A model generated the notes under the pieces. It was not told the DNA's origin. It worked only from the letters and a program-made list of their open reading frames with translations, and made no database searches. Shown one piece after another: positions 9,827-20,802 of a stretch of DNA of 37,052 nt. Every line of letters starts with the position of its first letter. The first letter of the stretch is position 1. The translations under genes were made by a program, and so were the position numbers. The stretch is from Rhizopus sp. PT2906. Its lineage: Eukaryota; Mucoromycota; Mucoromycetes; Mucorales; Rhizopodaceae. The stretch lies in contig JAMYHX010000436.1 of NCBI GenBank assembly GCA_025529335.1, positions 1 to 37,052 on the forward strand. The letters run 5' to 3'.

Positions 9827-10574
9827 CTGGCCATTTTATTTTTTATACAACTACATTCAGCGTGAAGAAGCAAGTTATAATGAAGCTAATTTAGCTCAAT
9901 AGCTTTCGACAGCTTGACTGTAACTATCTACTTGCACAGGTGCACATTCAAAAAGAAATTGTGAGCACAGAATGCGTGAACTCGGCCTTGCAGCTTCAAC
10001 AGCTCATGCTTTACGCATTTTGGTTCCTGCCTTCTTACTTCCCCTTAATTGCTGCTGAAATCGTGGCCGCTACCGGTAAGGGTAAGGACAGGTTTTTTAC
10101 TCGGCTTAACCCGTGCTATACTGCTGTATAAACAAAAGATCCAAAAGTGGACGGTCATTGATCTTTGTGCACATGGTTTACATCGACAGTACATCTAGGT
10201 TATTTTGATTTCTAATATGGGGATTGATGAAGTTTAGCATAAGATAGCCTCGAAGTTAAATCCATTGCTTATGAGTCATGTAACACGACTAGAATGGTAT
10301 TAATAACTTTATTATTAATATTAATTCTAGGCAATCTTACATCGCAGCTCAAGTCTTTAAGTGCAGTTCGCTTGACTTTATCTTATCGCGTTTCAACTTA
10401 ACCTTCTTCACAACTCCAATTCTCTAGAAGTGATTAGCTACTATCATAATAACTGTCATGAGCTGAAGCATAAATATTAACATATATCTAAAACACTAAT
10501 GTTATATCACTGCAGCTTTACAAAGTTTCTAAGAATTAATGTCACTGTTGCCAAGAGTAAAAACCTCAAAGCCT
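9827..10574. other. Intergenic, nothing recognised
   Basis: A 63-codon open frame (9940-10131) without recognisable similarity. The remainder is spacer between the TIR element and the first retrotransposon remnant. Confidence 0.5.
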
Positions 10575-11590
10575 GGCGGATAGCATAAATAGTTCCAGTC
10601 AATAAAAAGAGCTATCCATCTGGCGCCAGTAACTATAGACCTATGAGTTTGACTTCCACTCTATGCAAAATTTTAGAGAAATGCATCGAAACATCCCTCC
10701 AAGCGATAGACCGCCTTTCGGTATTGCTCAAGGAGGCTTCAGGAAGTTACAAAGTACCCTGTATCAAGTTCTTTGCCTATCTAGGATTTGCCATTCATTA
10801 CGAGTGGACTATCACATCAATTCGATTCTGGCATTTCTTGAAATAAAATTAGTATATGACACCGTTGATAGGAATCTCATATGGTACAACCACACCTCAC
10901 TTCGCCTCTCTTAAGATCCCTGTGTAATCTATTCAACAGCATACATATTGAAGTGTTCCTACCAAGCGCTTCCTCCCCACAAACTAGCGTCCTTCAGGGA
11001 TCTATACTCCTCATCTGCGCTCAGCTTATATTAATTAGCTTCCGCAGCTTTTGCGACCACAAGCGTTAACAATAAATATGCCCTTTGTTAAGGTCATGCC
11101 TCTACTTAACTGCCTCTGATACGCGGATGATGTTGTTCTCATTGCTGTACAGCAGAAGTTGGTCCATCTACTCAAGATATATGAACGATACAGCTTGAAG
11201 ACAGGTTATAGATGGGACCCAGTGACATGTATTATCTTGGATAACCATTCTCAACCTGTTGAATACAGGCTTTACCATCTAGCTTCTCCCTCGGCGACCA
11301 TTCTTCACCTACTTGGGTATTCCGTTTAAAACTTAGTGGTTATCTCGATCTTGAATTCTTGGTGAGCCGTAGCTGCTGTAAGGCGCTTGCTATCTGAATA
11401 TCCTCACCCCAATTGGATCCAATACTACTGGCTTTTCTAAATTGCTTTCTTCTCAACTCTACGCTCAGATTGTTTGCCCACAAACGGAATATAGGCTAGC
11501 CATTAACCTATTTTCCCATTCTCAACTGAAAAGTCATGATGTCCAGAATAAATGTATGCGGTTGATTTAAGGTGCACATTGAGGTGTTAG
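10575..11590 (+). pseudogene. Decayed non-LTR retrotransposon reverse transcriptase (remnant A)
   Basis: Reverse-transcriptase motifs of a LINE-type element appear in order across several frames. They are KAWRIA with a stop and IVPVNKKSYPSGASNYRPMS, LTSTLCKILEKCIE, a QGGFRKLQST-type finger motif, LVYDTVDRNLIW (palm motif A), SVLQGSILLICA (motif B), the catalytic YADDVVLIA at about 11118-11145 (motif C), LKTGYRWDP, and LYAQIVCPQTEYRLAINLFS. Frame shifts and stops occur throughout, so no protein can be made. I see neither the endonuclease domain nor an intact 3' end. The YADD core places it with fungal LINEs; the clade (Tad/CR1/jockey-like) is uncertain. Confidence 0.85.
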
Positions 11591-12480
11591 TTGTAGTTTG
11601 TTATTGCTTTTAGTAATCGCAAAATATGTGAGAATAAAAACAAAGACATGATGAGTTTCTATTATATCGGGAAGAACTAATAGCAAAAAGAAATTAGATT
11701 GTTTTAAAAGAAGTCGGAGTATTAACTAAGGTACATATAATTAAGTCAAATGCAATCTCACAAGATTAGTATTAGACATGGTCAAATACGACAGTAATAA
11801 TGGTAATAGAGGTGATGTTATCAGAATAGAAAGCCCATTTCCAAAGCATTAGTCAAGTGAAAGTGGAACACATTCTCAGTCCAAGTTACCTGACCTGTTG
11901 TCCACCTTGCCCTTTTCTTTACTTCTTTAACTCTTTCTAAACACAACAATAACTAGAGAGCAGTCAATATGTTTGTTATTCTTTGCAGAAATCAATAATT
12001 ATGGAGAACATTGAGGTTTGGTACGAAAAGGGGCCACTGAAACCTTGATTAGTCCTCCCAATATTTTTACGCGCTCATTTAGATTTCAAAGATGTACAAT
12101 AAGCCCCACGAAAGATATTAATAGTGATCATTTCTAAATGATTTAATTTTATTCTGTATTAGGTTTTAGGACATGGAGTTTCTCATTATATCATAACGAA
12201 ATAAAGCATTTATAAACAGCTATTTGGAGCATTGAAAACGTCCTTTCTATATTTTAAGAGTCATCTAATATGTAAATATTTATAAGCTTTCAAAAGGAGT
12301 GTAATCGGTTATAATCTTCATCTTCTCTATTAAAAAGACGCTATTATTATGAATTAAAATAATATATTCTGAAGTAGTAGTTAGACTGAGAGTAAACAAG
12401 TAACGTAAAAATACTCAATGATCAAACACTACACAAGAGTTCACGGATTAGGATACTTGTTTCTCTTTCAACTATTTCGT
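11591..12480. other. Spacer between two retrotransposon remnants
   Basis: No recognisable coding motif. It may include unreadable 3' or 5' parts of the flanking retrotransposon remnants. Confidence 0.45.
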
Positions 12481-14400
12481 TACTCCCTCTTCAAGCATTA
12501 GTTGTACAAATGCTTAATCAAGCTCTTAAGTCACAGGTGCTCCCTAAATCATGGCAGGGCTTTAAGGTGCGCTTAATGGCTAGGAAAAGTGATCTTACTA
12601 GTTTGCGTAACTGGCGACCGATATCTTTAATCAACCGTGATGCTAGGATTTACACACACACTATCGATACCTATTACGAGTAGTAATGCTAAGATTGATT
12701 AATCGCTTTCAGGCAGGTTCCATGCTTGCCAGACTCATTGTCGAAAACACCCTAGTGCTACAAGCTGTTGTGCAATATGCTCGTCATCGCCGTCGGAATG
12801 ATATCGCCCTAAACTAGGCAAAGGCATATGATCGAGTATACCTTTCTTACTTACACCAGACTCTATTGAAGCTCAGCTTTCCTACAGCTTTGGTACACCC
12901 ATTTGTTGGCCTGTTCTTCGCCAACAGAAATTGTATCAATATTAATGGACACTTGATCTAAACGGTTAATCAGGGTCGTGGTCTCCTCCAAGGTGATCTT
13001 GTATCTCCTTTTCTATTCAGCCTTGTTCTAGAACCTCTGTTACATCATATTCTTCAGGGTGAATCTTTTCTGGACTTCTCTTCTGTTCCAGTATTACTGT
13101 GTGTTCCTTCGCCAACTCCTTTAAAGGTTTTGGCATATGCAGACAACGTGTATATCTTACTATCCTCTCGTGCTGATTTCTTTCGGATTCAAGGTCATTT
13201 GGATACTTATAAAAGGTTAATTTATCAACACGGAGACCATTTTCCTTAATGGAGCCGCTGACACATCATGAACAACAATTTTGTTGCACCATCAAATCCT
13301 TCAGTATCATGGTCGCACCAAATCTCAACCGCCTTGACACTGTCGGTTCCCGGTGGCTCTGTCCATAACTCAAAGACGATGCCTTGAGGAAAACCTGTGA
13401 CAAAATATCGAGATTCAATGTGGTGTCTACTCACAATAACATCTCTCCTCTCAAAGCCGTGTGTGACGACAGTAAATACGCTGATCCTGCCGAAGCTATA
13501 GTACATACTACAGATTCTTGTCCTTCGGTAAGAATTTCTTTCGACATTCTCGATCTACAGTGCATCAATTTCTTCATCAAGACGCCAAACCCGGCTTCCG
13601 TTATGCCCTTCTTTGTTGCCCTGTAATACAAAATGGCCTTAACCTGTTTGATTCTCTTGTTAAACAGTGTTGCTTACAGCTTCGATGGTTACGCCTGTTA
13701 TTTTTAGATAATAATCTTCGACCTTGCAGCCAACCTTACTTGAATGGCTTCATGCAGCACTTCCATTCCAATGGTGCCAATTTGATTCTTTCATTTTTTT
13801 CCCTGTCGATGCGTAATAAAACCAAAACACATTTCTACTTGCAGTCTCTGACAATTTCATCAACATCAAAGTGACACTATCGACTATTCTCAGCCTTTCT
13901 GTTGTGGAACTGTTCTCTATTGTTGCCGCTGGCTACTGGCTACATCGTAAGCAACGCTGTTCTCTCTACAAACCTGTCAATCCTTCACTTTTGACAACTT
14001 GCTACAACGAGTACGTCCCACTTCTCCCAATTGACTTGCTTTCTTGTCCTCAGATCTTCAGCAGACTGTTGCGTCCAAAATCGCATGGATTTCTTCACCG
14101 AACAAACATGGAAGACTATACCAAATGTATCACTCAATTCCAGCGTGGCCCGTTTGTGACATGATTCACTTATTTGGAGCCGTGGCAAACATCCCACCCT
14201 CAGGCATATTGTCAAACCCAACTGAGTGTACTCCCTTTGCTGCTTTGTCCGACTCGCTTATCAACGCTCTGTGAAAATATTTCCTGAAGCTCGGATGGTA
14301 AAGCGTATTGCCAGGCGGCAGTGCCCAAATTTCGACCTGACAGCTATGCTTTCTGTATACTTTGTCAGATCTCATCAAAAGATACACCTCATTTGCTAAT
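12481..14400 (+). pseudogene. Decayed non-LTR retrotransposon reverse transcriptase (remnant B)
   Basis: A second LINE polymerase, different in sequence from remnant A. In order: LPKSWQGFKVRLMARK, SLRNWRPISLINRDARIY (fingers), IVENTLVLQAVVQYARHRRR, AKAYDRV (motif A), GRGLLQGDLVSPFLFSLVLE (motif B), VLAYADNVYILLSSRADFF (motif C), then the thumb and C-terminal part. The latter includes FFRHSRSTVHQFLHQDAKPG, FRYALLCCPVIQNGLNLFDS and LVKQCCLQLRWL. The usual YADD is read as YADN, and stops and frameshifts interrupt it. The AT-rich tail with AAATAAATAAAT near 14725-14750 may be the element's 3' end. The pattern RPISL-N-D resembles L1-like fungal elements. Antisense open frames here are shadows. Confidence 0.85.
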
Positions 14401-15466
14401 TGATTATTCTCTTAAATATAATATCTGGCAAGAAGCTCTCACTCGCTCTTGCTCCTTACCTGGTGTTCCGATATTCTGATGTTTGACAATGAGTACGACA
14501 CTTTTCTGCCATTTATCAATAATAATCAGCTCTTGGTTTTGGTCACTTGTAGGATGTTCTTTGTATAGTGAGCACATTGGAGGCACATTTTTGATCGCAA
14601 GCCTTTTTTGACGTCGCATATCATCACTGCTGTGTTTGACAAGTGCACTATTATTTAGACACACCTCTCATGAAGTCGTTTTGATCCAACTTCAATTTTA
14701 TTGCCTTATTAATAACTTTACAAAAAGAAAAATAAATAAATATATAAATAGCTCATTACTATTTACTCTTTGTCTGACAAAATCTCTTTGTTTTTTTACC
14801 TTAAAAGTAACGATTGTGTAAGCATATATAAAAGGATAATATTCTTTCATTATTGACTGCTTCAATTTTAATATTTTTTAACCTGGGTGCTCAGACCCGC
14901 CTATTGTTGAAGACACATGCCTACAAGACAAAAAGAGATGAAAAATGGGACAGGCAAAAATGACAAAGTGAATCATCTCCAATAGAAAAAAAAGCAACTC
15001 TAATGTATCACGTTCCCACTATCATCCCATATTTGCCCACCTCCTTCTTTTGCTTTTTTTTTATACTTCCGCTTTTTTTTTGCACGATAACGGATGATGT
15101 CTGGAACAAGATTGCTTTTTTATGAATGGATTAATTTCAAAATAAGCTTTTTTGTATTTCATTAATTACAGAAGCACTAAAAAAAAAAAAAAGATAAAGC
15201 AAAACAAATTTAAAAAAGAGAAAAATATGACATATATACAAGTGTATTTTCTTTTAAAAAAAAATATAGATTTATTGTTCATCGTTTTTGTTATATACAG
15301 CATATAAAAGACAAAAAAAAAGAGGGGAAAAGAGGCGTGTTGTCTACAAGATTCTAATTTTTTTTGTAAAAAAAAAATGAAATATTAAGAGATTACATAT
15401 TCTATTTTAAAGGGGGGAAGGGCGTGGATTTTTTTTTATTGCTTTGGTGTATATTGTTTGCAAACC
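14401..15466. other. Retrotransposon tail and 3' flank of the FAR1-like gene
   Basis: AT-rich, with homopolymers of A and T and GGGG runs near 15410-15420. The right half is the downstream flank of the minus-strand transcription factor gene, with AATAAA-like words on the minus strand. No gene seen. Confidence 0.5.
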
Positions 15467-17514
15467 TCAGTTGCTTTGGGGTTGTTGCTGTGATTGTGAT
15501 TGTGATTGTTGTTGTTGTTGTTGTTGTTGCTGGCTATACATGGGCATGATGGCATTTGCACCAGGATGATGACTTGCTTGTCGCATATAAAGATTATGAT
15601 GATACGATTGTTGCTGTGCTTCTACGGGAGCGAGTGTTCTGGCCATCATGTTTCCCTGCGCAGAATCATACATGCGAATCTGGGACGACGAAGGCTGCTT
15701 TCCTGAAGCGCCTGAAAGAGGGTTCATGGAGTACATGGGAGGAGTGGTATCATTACTGATATCAGTATTTGTTGTCTGATGTGATGGCGACGGTTGCGAA
15801 GGCGACGGTTGAGAAGGCGTTTGTTGTCTTTGTGGATGCTGCTGTGATTGGGAATGCGTTTGTTGTTGTTGTTGCTGTTGTTGTTGGTAAGGCGGGTGTT
15901 GCAAACTTAGAGTTTGAGGTAAAGGCGTCTTGTGCACCATCGCGTTCGTTTGCAGGACGGGGTGTATCGTGTTGTTTGGATTGTTTGTTTCGTTGCCACG
16001 CACGATCGACGGGTGAGAAGGATCAAAGGGGAACTGCATATCTGGGTTGAAAGAAGACGGGCTTGGAGCAGTGTTCATGTGGTATGTGTTTTGGAATTGA
16101 GGATGGACGTAGCCAGAGAGTGGTGAGTCCAAAGACATGCTACCGCTATCATAGTACACAAACGATGACATCTGAGCTTGTCTTTGATGAGGTTGTCGTT
16201 GTGATTGTGCAGTAGGCGCAGCGAGTACAGGTACTGTATTTGCCGTGGGCGTGCTCGGCGTGCTGCTTGCTCTGCTATTCGGATAGGGGTGATATGGGTA
16301 GATGGGGTCAGGAGGTAGTCGATCATCCGTCGTTGAGGTCGTCATTAAGGAGTTTTCGCGTCCCTTGCCTTTCTTGATCATCTTTCGCTCTGGTTCCATC
16401 ATGTATGTCTGCGCATCCATCGAGAGTGTTCGCCGGCGTTGGGTTCGTAGCACCTGTGCCTCTTGAATCAGCCGTTGGTTATGTATCTTGATGTAGTACG
16501 TTTGTCTTGGCACGTCGACTGCTAAATACCCTTTAGGCATACTTGTCGTTGCTTGCTTTGACATCCGACGTGAGTTATTTTCTTCTTCTGGCGTCGTTTC
16601 ATCCGTAAAGACGGTGGGTGGTGGCAATGAACTGTCGTCGACTTGTGCTGCTTCGCTCAAGATCTGATACAACGTTGACAGCTCACCCTTGACAAACTGA
16701 GTAAGTTCCTCGTTGCCTGCTGTTAAGGCACATATCTTGCTCCAAAACTGACACAGGTCGTGTGTCCGTTCTGTCGTGTCACGTTGCTTAATCTTTTGCC
16801 GCTCCTCTGACAGACGGTTGTAGAACCGACGTTCGTTCCAGTGAATATGAGGGAACTGAGCTTGTACGCGTGTTCGAATGTCTTGAGTGGTCATGCGTAG
16901 ACGAGCCAGCTCGCAAATCAAGTCGGTTACTTCCTTTGGCCAGCTACGTTCAATTTCGTCCGGATGCATCAGTTCATGGTTGTGTTTGCCCGCTTCTGGG
17001 TTAAGTGATTTTCTAAATTCCCAACGCCCTTCGTTTTCAAAGAGGACAACTCGCCATCGACAATCACATCGTTTTGAAGGTCTTTTTCGTTGTGGGTTTG
17101 ATTTGGGGTTACGTAGTGAATCAGGAAGTCCTTCACGAGAACAGTAGACGTAAATGTTCTAGAGACATGTAAGATAAGGAGAGATGTTGTGTGTATATAT
17201 ACAATTTAGGTATTTACTCTATGTGTGCTCGCTTCCTGTTTGACAGTAAATCCATATTCTGCGCATAAATCTCTACAGTGTTCAATAGCTGCAGCGCTTT
17301 CGCTAAAGGTTATTCCCATTAAACGTTCATAGAATGGCTCAAGCTGCTCATAAAAAACGTATCCAGTTAGTGCGTTGAATGAATTTGGTTTCAATGCTTT
17401 TTTAAACAAAAATTATGTATTTACAAATAATGCTTGTTCCTGTTGTCTTTCAGGAGTAAAGCCTTGCTGAAGTTGAGGGGCCTGTTCGTTGTTCTGTTTG
17501 GTTCTCTTTGTCAT
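15467..17514 (-). CDS. FAR1-type zinc-finger, glutamine-rich putative transcription factor
   Basis: Model on the minus strand: exons 17514-17425, 17343-17218 and 17158-15467, giving 635 residues; introns 81 nt (CTAAC branch, ending GAGCAG) and 59 nt. Residues about 44-136 have the FAR1/WRKY-GCM1 layout: SESAAAIEHCRDLCAEYGFT, then YVYCSREG (Cys about 78), RKRPSKRCDCRWRVVLFENE (Cys 103/105), and a closing HNHEL (His 131/133), a C-C-H-H zinc site as in Mutator-like transposase-derived regulators. A helical segment follows (WPKEVTDLICELARLRMTTQ, RRFYNRLSEERQKIKQRD). The C-terminal half is low-complexity Pro/Ser/Gln, with Q9 near 496 and more Gln at 615-632, suggesting an activation domain. I see no transposase catalytic core, so it looks domesticated rather than active. 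Targets are unknown. The alternative acceptor three bases upstream would add one Gln. Confidence 0.78.
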
Positions 17515-19465
17515 TTCGGTTGAATGAAGCAAAGAAGATTCTGAATCAAATTAGCAAAGGTTTTGAAATGGCGAATGGTGATGAAGCAGTATTTTTATTT
17601 TGTTATGTGTAAAGAAATAATGACTATAAAAGAATAAAGAAATGGGTAAGTAATGGGTTTTTTTGGATATTAATTTTATATTTATTTATTCTATACACAC
17701 ACACGCACAAATACACATACACGCACACACGCACACACACACGCAGAGAGAGAGAGATATACTGAATAAGAGACAATAAGAGACACAGTGGAGGGGTGAT
17801 ATATACACCAGTGATATATTCGTTGACTTTGTCTCCTTGATTAAAAGTGATTGACAGTCAGAAGAAAGAGGGGAGGATGACGGGCGATTCTTTGTGATGC
17901 CTGTTATATGCATCTTTTGATTAGCTTTTGACTAACTATTTGAAACTTCTCCAATAGTAAGCATTTGGAAGTAAGGTCAGTATTCGTGTAACCACAATGC
18001 TCAGCTCTAACCTACCCCCACTTCGGGAATCCTGACCAAGCATTGTTCTCTTTGTTGCATTAGACGATTCGATCGTTTATTAAAAAGGGAACATAGCATT
18101 CCATTATGCTTGCACTCGATTTTTGGGGCACACGTGTGTCTATGACAACCGATACTCACCTAAAGATCTACCTGTAGGACAAGTACGCACTTTATCACCA
18201 TGACAAAAGGTACAACCGTCAAAAAGCCGAAAGTTTGACATTTTTGTCCTCTCTCTTTCTCTCACTTTCTTTCTCTCCGTCTCTCTGTTTCTCTTTTTTT
18301 TTAAGGTTACTCGATTTTTTTTTTTTTTTGATTGTTACCTCAACTCACACGATCAACATGTGGCCCCAGTCTCTGCCTTTACCTCTCGCACACCTTCTTT
18401 TGAAAAAAAAAAAGCGGTCGGACTTTAGATGGGATATTATTGCTTTTTTTTTTTTCATCAGTTTGGCTTAAAAAAGAGACAACTGTTCCTTGCTGTGAAA
18501 GATCTCCTAAAGTAGCAAAGAGTTGCTTAGTACAATGTTTATACTGGTGAATTTCGAACAAGATATTTTTATAAAGCCAAAGGAAGATCTTTAAATAGTG
18601 CAGATGACATCAACAAAGTAATTGCCATTGAGTTTTGTCTGCATGCCTCTTTTGCAGGAGTTGGACAAAAGCACTAACAAAGATACAGTGCTTATTGAAA
18701 CAAAAAGCGCTTTCCTACGATGCTATATGCGATATAAACCCATTGTAAGACCAATATACATATGTTTTGAGCGCACCTTTGTCCCTCCCTCCCTGATTCT
18801 GTAACTTTGAAATATCTTTATCATTTAATTAAAGTTTAGTAGAGATACCAACATCATCCATTGCTGGATGTAAAGCAAATGTTTATTGGCAAGACTTATT
18901 AATAGCTTTTAAATGAGTTGTATAACACAATCATATAGTAAAAATGAGCGTATTCATCAAGTTCCGTGGCCATTCACAGTGGATTAATACCAAGCGCTTC
19001 TTTTTGTACAGTATGTTGTACCTACACCTGGCATTATTTGAGCCAATGAAACGGATATTGTCGTTTTGGGAAGGAGACTAGTGAGAGAAAGAGAGCACTC
19101 AAATGAAACTTTGAAATAAGGATTTTCTTTTTCTTTTTTTAGTTTGACAATTCACCAATGTCTTTTTGTACTCATTGAGTGCAGTACGTGCAAGTCAATC
19201 TTCATACTTGAAACGTACGTTTGATTTCTTATTATTTCAGAATCTAACAAAGAAGGGCTTTTCTCAGCGTTGTAGCCCTTTATCAGTGCTTTATATCTTA
19301 AATAGAGTACTCCTGTCATCGTAACATGTTGCATATACAATGCAAATAGCATAATGAGAATTCATCCCAGAGTCATCAAAAGAACCAACACAGTAGCAGA
19401 ATATTTATTCTTCACTAACACCAATAAACTAATCCGTGTTTCTTTATAAACGCCTTAACGAAGTA
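17515..19465. other. Intergenic, upstream of the FAR1-like gene
   Basis: Contains the (AC)n microsatellite described separately, a CT-rich block at about 18240-18335, and scattered small frames (18235-18471, 18622-18804, 19152-19352) with no recognisable product. No RNA gene seen. Confidence 0.55.
17693..17760. repeat. (AC)n/(GA)n compound microsatellite
   Basis: Imperfect ACAC and ACGC repeats run into a GAGAGA tract. It lies about 180-250 bp upstream of the FAR1-like start codon, so it could sit in its promoter. Confidence 0.8.
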
Positions 19466-19540
19466 CTGTATTTTTATTAATTATTGACGTTAATTTTATA
19501 AAATATTATCGTAAAATAAAAACTATTTACGTAAAAGGAC
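19466..19540. repeat. Terminal repeat, inverted copy of positions 1-73
   Basis: It begins CTGTATTTTTATTAATTATT and ends TTTACGTAAAA; it is about 90% identical to the reverse complement of 1-73. Here the element body should extend to the right, but no matching opposite end is found before the next gene at 20218. It is therefore truncated or a solo terminus. Confidence 0.6.
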
Positions 19541-20217
19541 GACAAAGAGAAATATATAGTATATCCATGGATGCCAAGGCTGAATACTACGAAAACATTC
19601 TTGGCGACGACGAATTTACACACGAATTTATTTTCCGGAAAGAAGTATAGTTTACATTATGTGATTTAAGAAATGGTCAAGGCGGATATCTGCCTCTGTC
19701 ATGTGCCGGTTAATTAGGAATGTAACTGTACCACTGTTATTAACTAACTGCGTGGTCAAGCAAACAATGTTGAAGGAAGTAATCATATTGATCGCAGTAG
19801 TAGTGTACTAGTATCAAACAAACAATCACATTATAAAGACGTTTAACTCAGTCTTCGCATCTGCACGTATTGCATTACTACAAATAAACGCAAGATAATA
19901 GTAAGCTTGCCTCTATTTTTTAAAAGACCTTGATAATATCATTTTGACACACGTCTTTTTTTTAAAAAAAACAAAACTTGTGTGCTAGTCTTAGCCTCTA
20001 TCTGTTCTCTGGAACTTGCTCTTCAAAATAGTCCCAAAAGTTTAATGGGTATACATCCTAGAGAGTAAGGGCAGGTACTCCCTTTTTATATGATTATGGA
20101 GCAGGAGTGTTATCCATGACAATATGAAATTCAGAGAATTGCAACTTTTTAATGACCGAAGGGAAACACACAAATTTGGGCTGAGTGCAATCAATTTTTT
20201 CCTTTATAATACCCAAA
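19541..20217. other. Possible element interior and upstream region of the next gene
   Basis: Just inside the repeat a 27-codon ATG frame begins at about 19570, with acidic text ending DDEFTHEFIFRKE before a stop. This could be the decayed start of an element-encoded ORF; it is too short to classify. A T8A8 palindrome is at 19956-19971. The right part is the upstream region of the gene at 20218. Confidence 0.35.
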
Positions 20218-20700
20218 ATGACCGTTGATGTACCTAAACTGAACCCTCTCTATGCTTATCTCGGCTTATCGCCTGAATCTATTGATATTCAATCTTATCT
20301 CGGCACCAATTCAGCTCCTACGATCTCAACCGTTCAGCAGTACACGTACCATGCATACAAATCGGAAGGCATTTCGCTTGGTTTTATCAAAGGTAGCGAT
20401 AACTCACTCATTTTAGATTCTATCGATATCTATAACGCGCAGACTCATGATGGTTTTCAGCCTTTTATACGACCACAAGACTTACCATGCGATCTCAAAA
20501 GAGACATGCAAGGCCATGAGATCGTTGCTTTGTTAGGTGAACCTGACAGAAAAGGAGGTGGTGGTCGAACGAGAACACCGTGTTGGATAGAATATTTGTT
20601 CAAGACAGACAATAAGAGAGAATCAGGTATGGTCATTCAGCTTCATGGTGTCGAATGGGAAGACCGTGAAATGGGTTGGACTAGTCTTGTATTGTATTAA
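20218..20700 (+). CDS. Protein of unknown function (160 aa), likely conserved
   Basis: Single-exon gene. I start it at the ATG of 20218, which has a good CCAAAATGACC context; the frame is open further upstream but without an ATG. The codon text is clearly protein-like: NPLYAYLGLSPESIDI, YHAYKSEGISLGFI, LILDSIDIYNAQTHDGFQPF, LPCDLKRDMQGHEIVALLGE, PDRKGGGGRTRTPCWIEYLF, VIQLHGVEWEDREMGWTSLV. The segment EIVALLGEPDRKGGGG looks like a conserved loop. No signal peptide or membrane segment. I do not recognise the family and give no function. HEATR5 begins 102 bp downstream on the same strand. Confidence 0.75.
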   Translation: MTVDVPKLNPLYAYLGLSPESIDIQSYLGTNSAPTISTVQQYTYHAYKSEGISLGFIKGSDNSLILDSIDIYNAQTHDGFQPFIRPQDLPCDLKRDMQGHEIVALLGEPDRKGGGGRTRTPCWIEYLFKTDNKRESGMVIQLHGVEWEDREMGWTSLVLY

Positions 20701-20750
20701 AAAAAAATAAAAAAATTCTGGGAATGAATAAACTTCTTTTGTTCTTTTGG

Positions 20751-20756
<6 letters not shown>

Positions 20757-20781
<25 letters not shown>

Positions 20782-20782
20782 C
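20757..20782 (+). promoter_or_regulatory. CT microsatellite in the HEATR5 leader
   Basis: A run of about ten TC units ends 20 bp before the HEATR5 start codon, inside the 102-bp gap after the preceding gene. Its place suggests a core promoter or 5' UTR pyrimidine element; the role is inferred. Confidence 0.5.
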
Positions 20783-20802
20783 TTATATACACATACATAG
20801 TA

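Noticed and set aside
13246..13506. 86-codon minus-strand open frame
   Set aside because: It lies antisense to retrotransposon remnant B, whose sense frames carry recognisable polymerase text at the same place.
15769..16050. Plus-strand open frames opposite the Q-rich region (15506-16126)
   Set aside because: Shadows of the repetitive CAG/CAA-rich coding strand of the FAR1-like gene.
17400..17424. A 28-nt intron ending just after the TTTAAAAAAG in the FAR1-like gene
   Set aside because: Too short compared with all other introns here; the acceptor 53 nt further on has a proper CTAAC branch and pyrimidine stretch and stays in frame.
18235..18471. 78-codon Ser/Phe/Leu-rich frame
   Set aside because: It is the translation of a CT-rich and poly-T stretch, not a gene.
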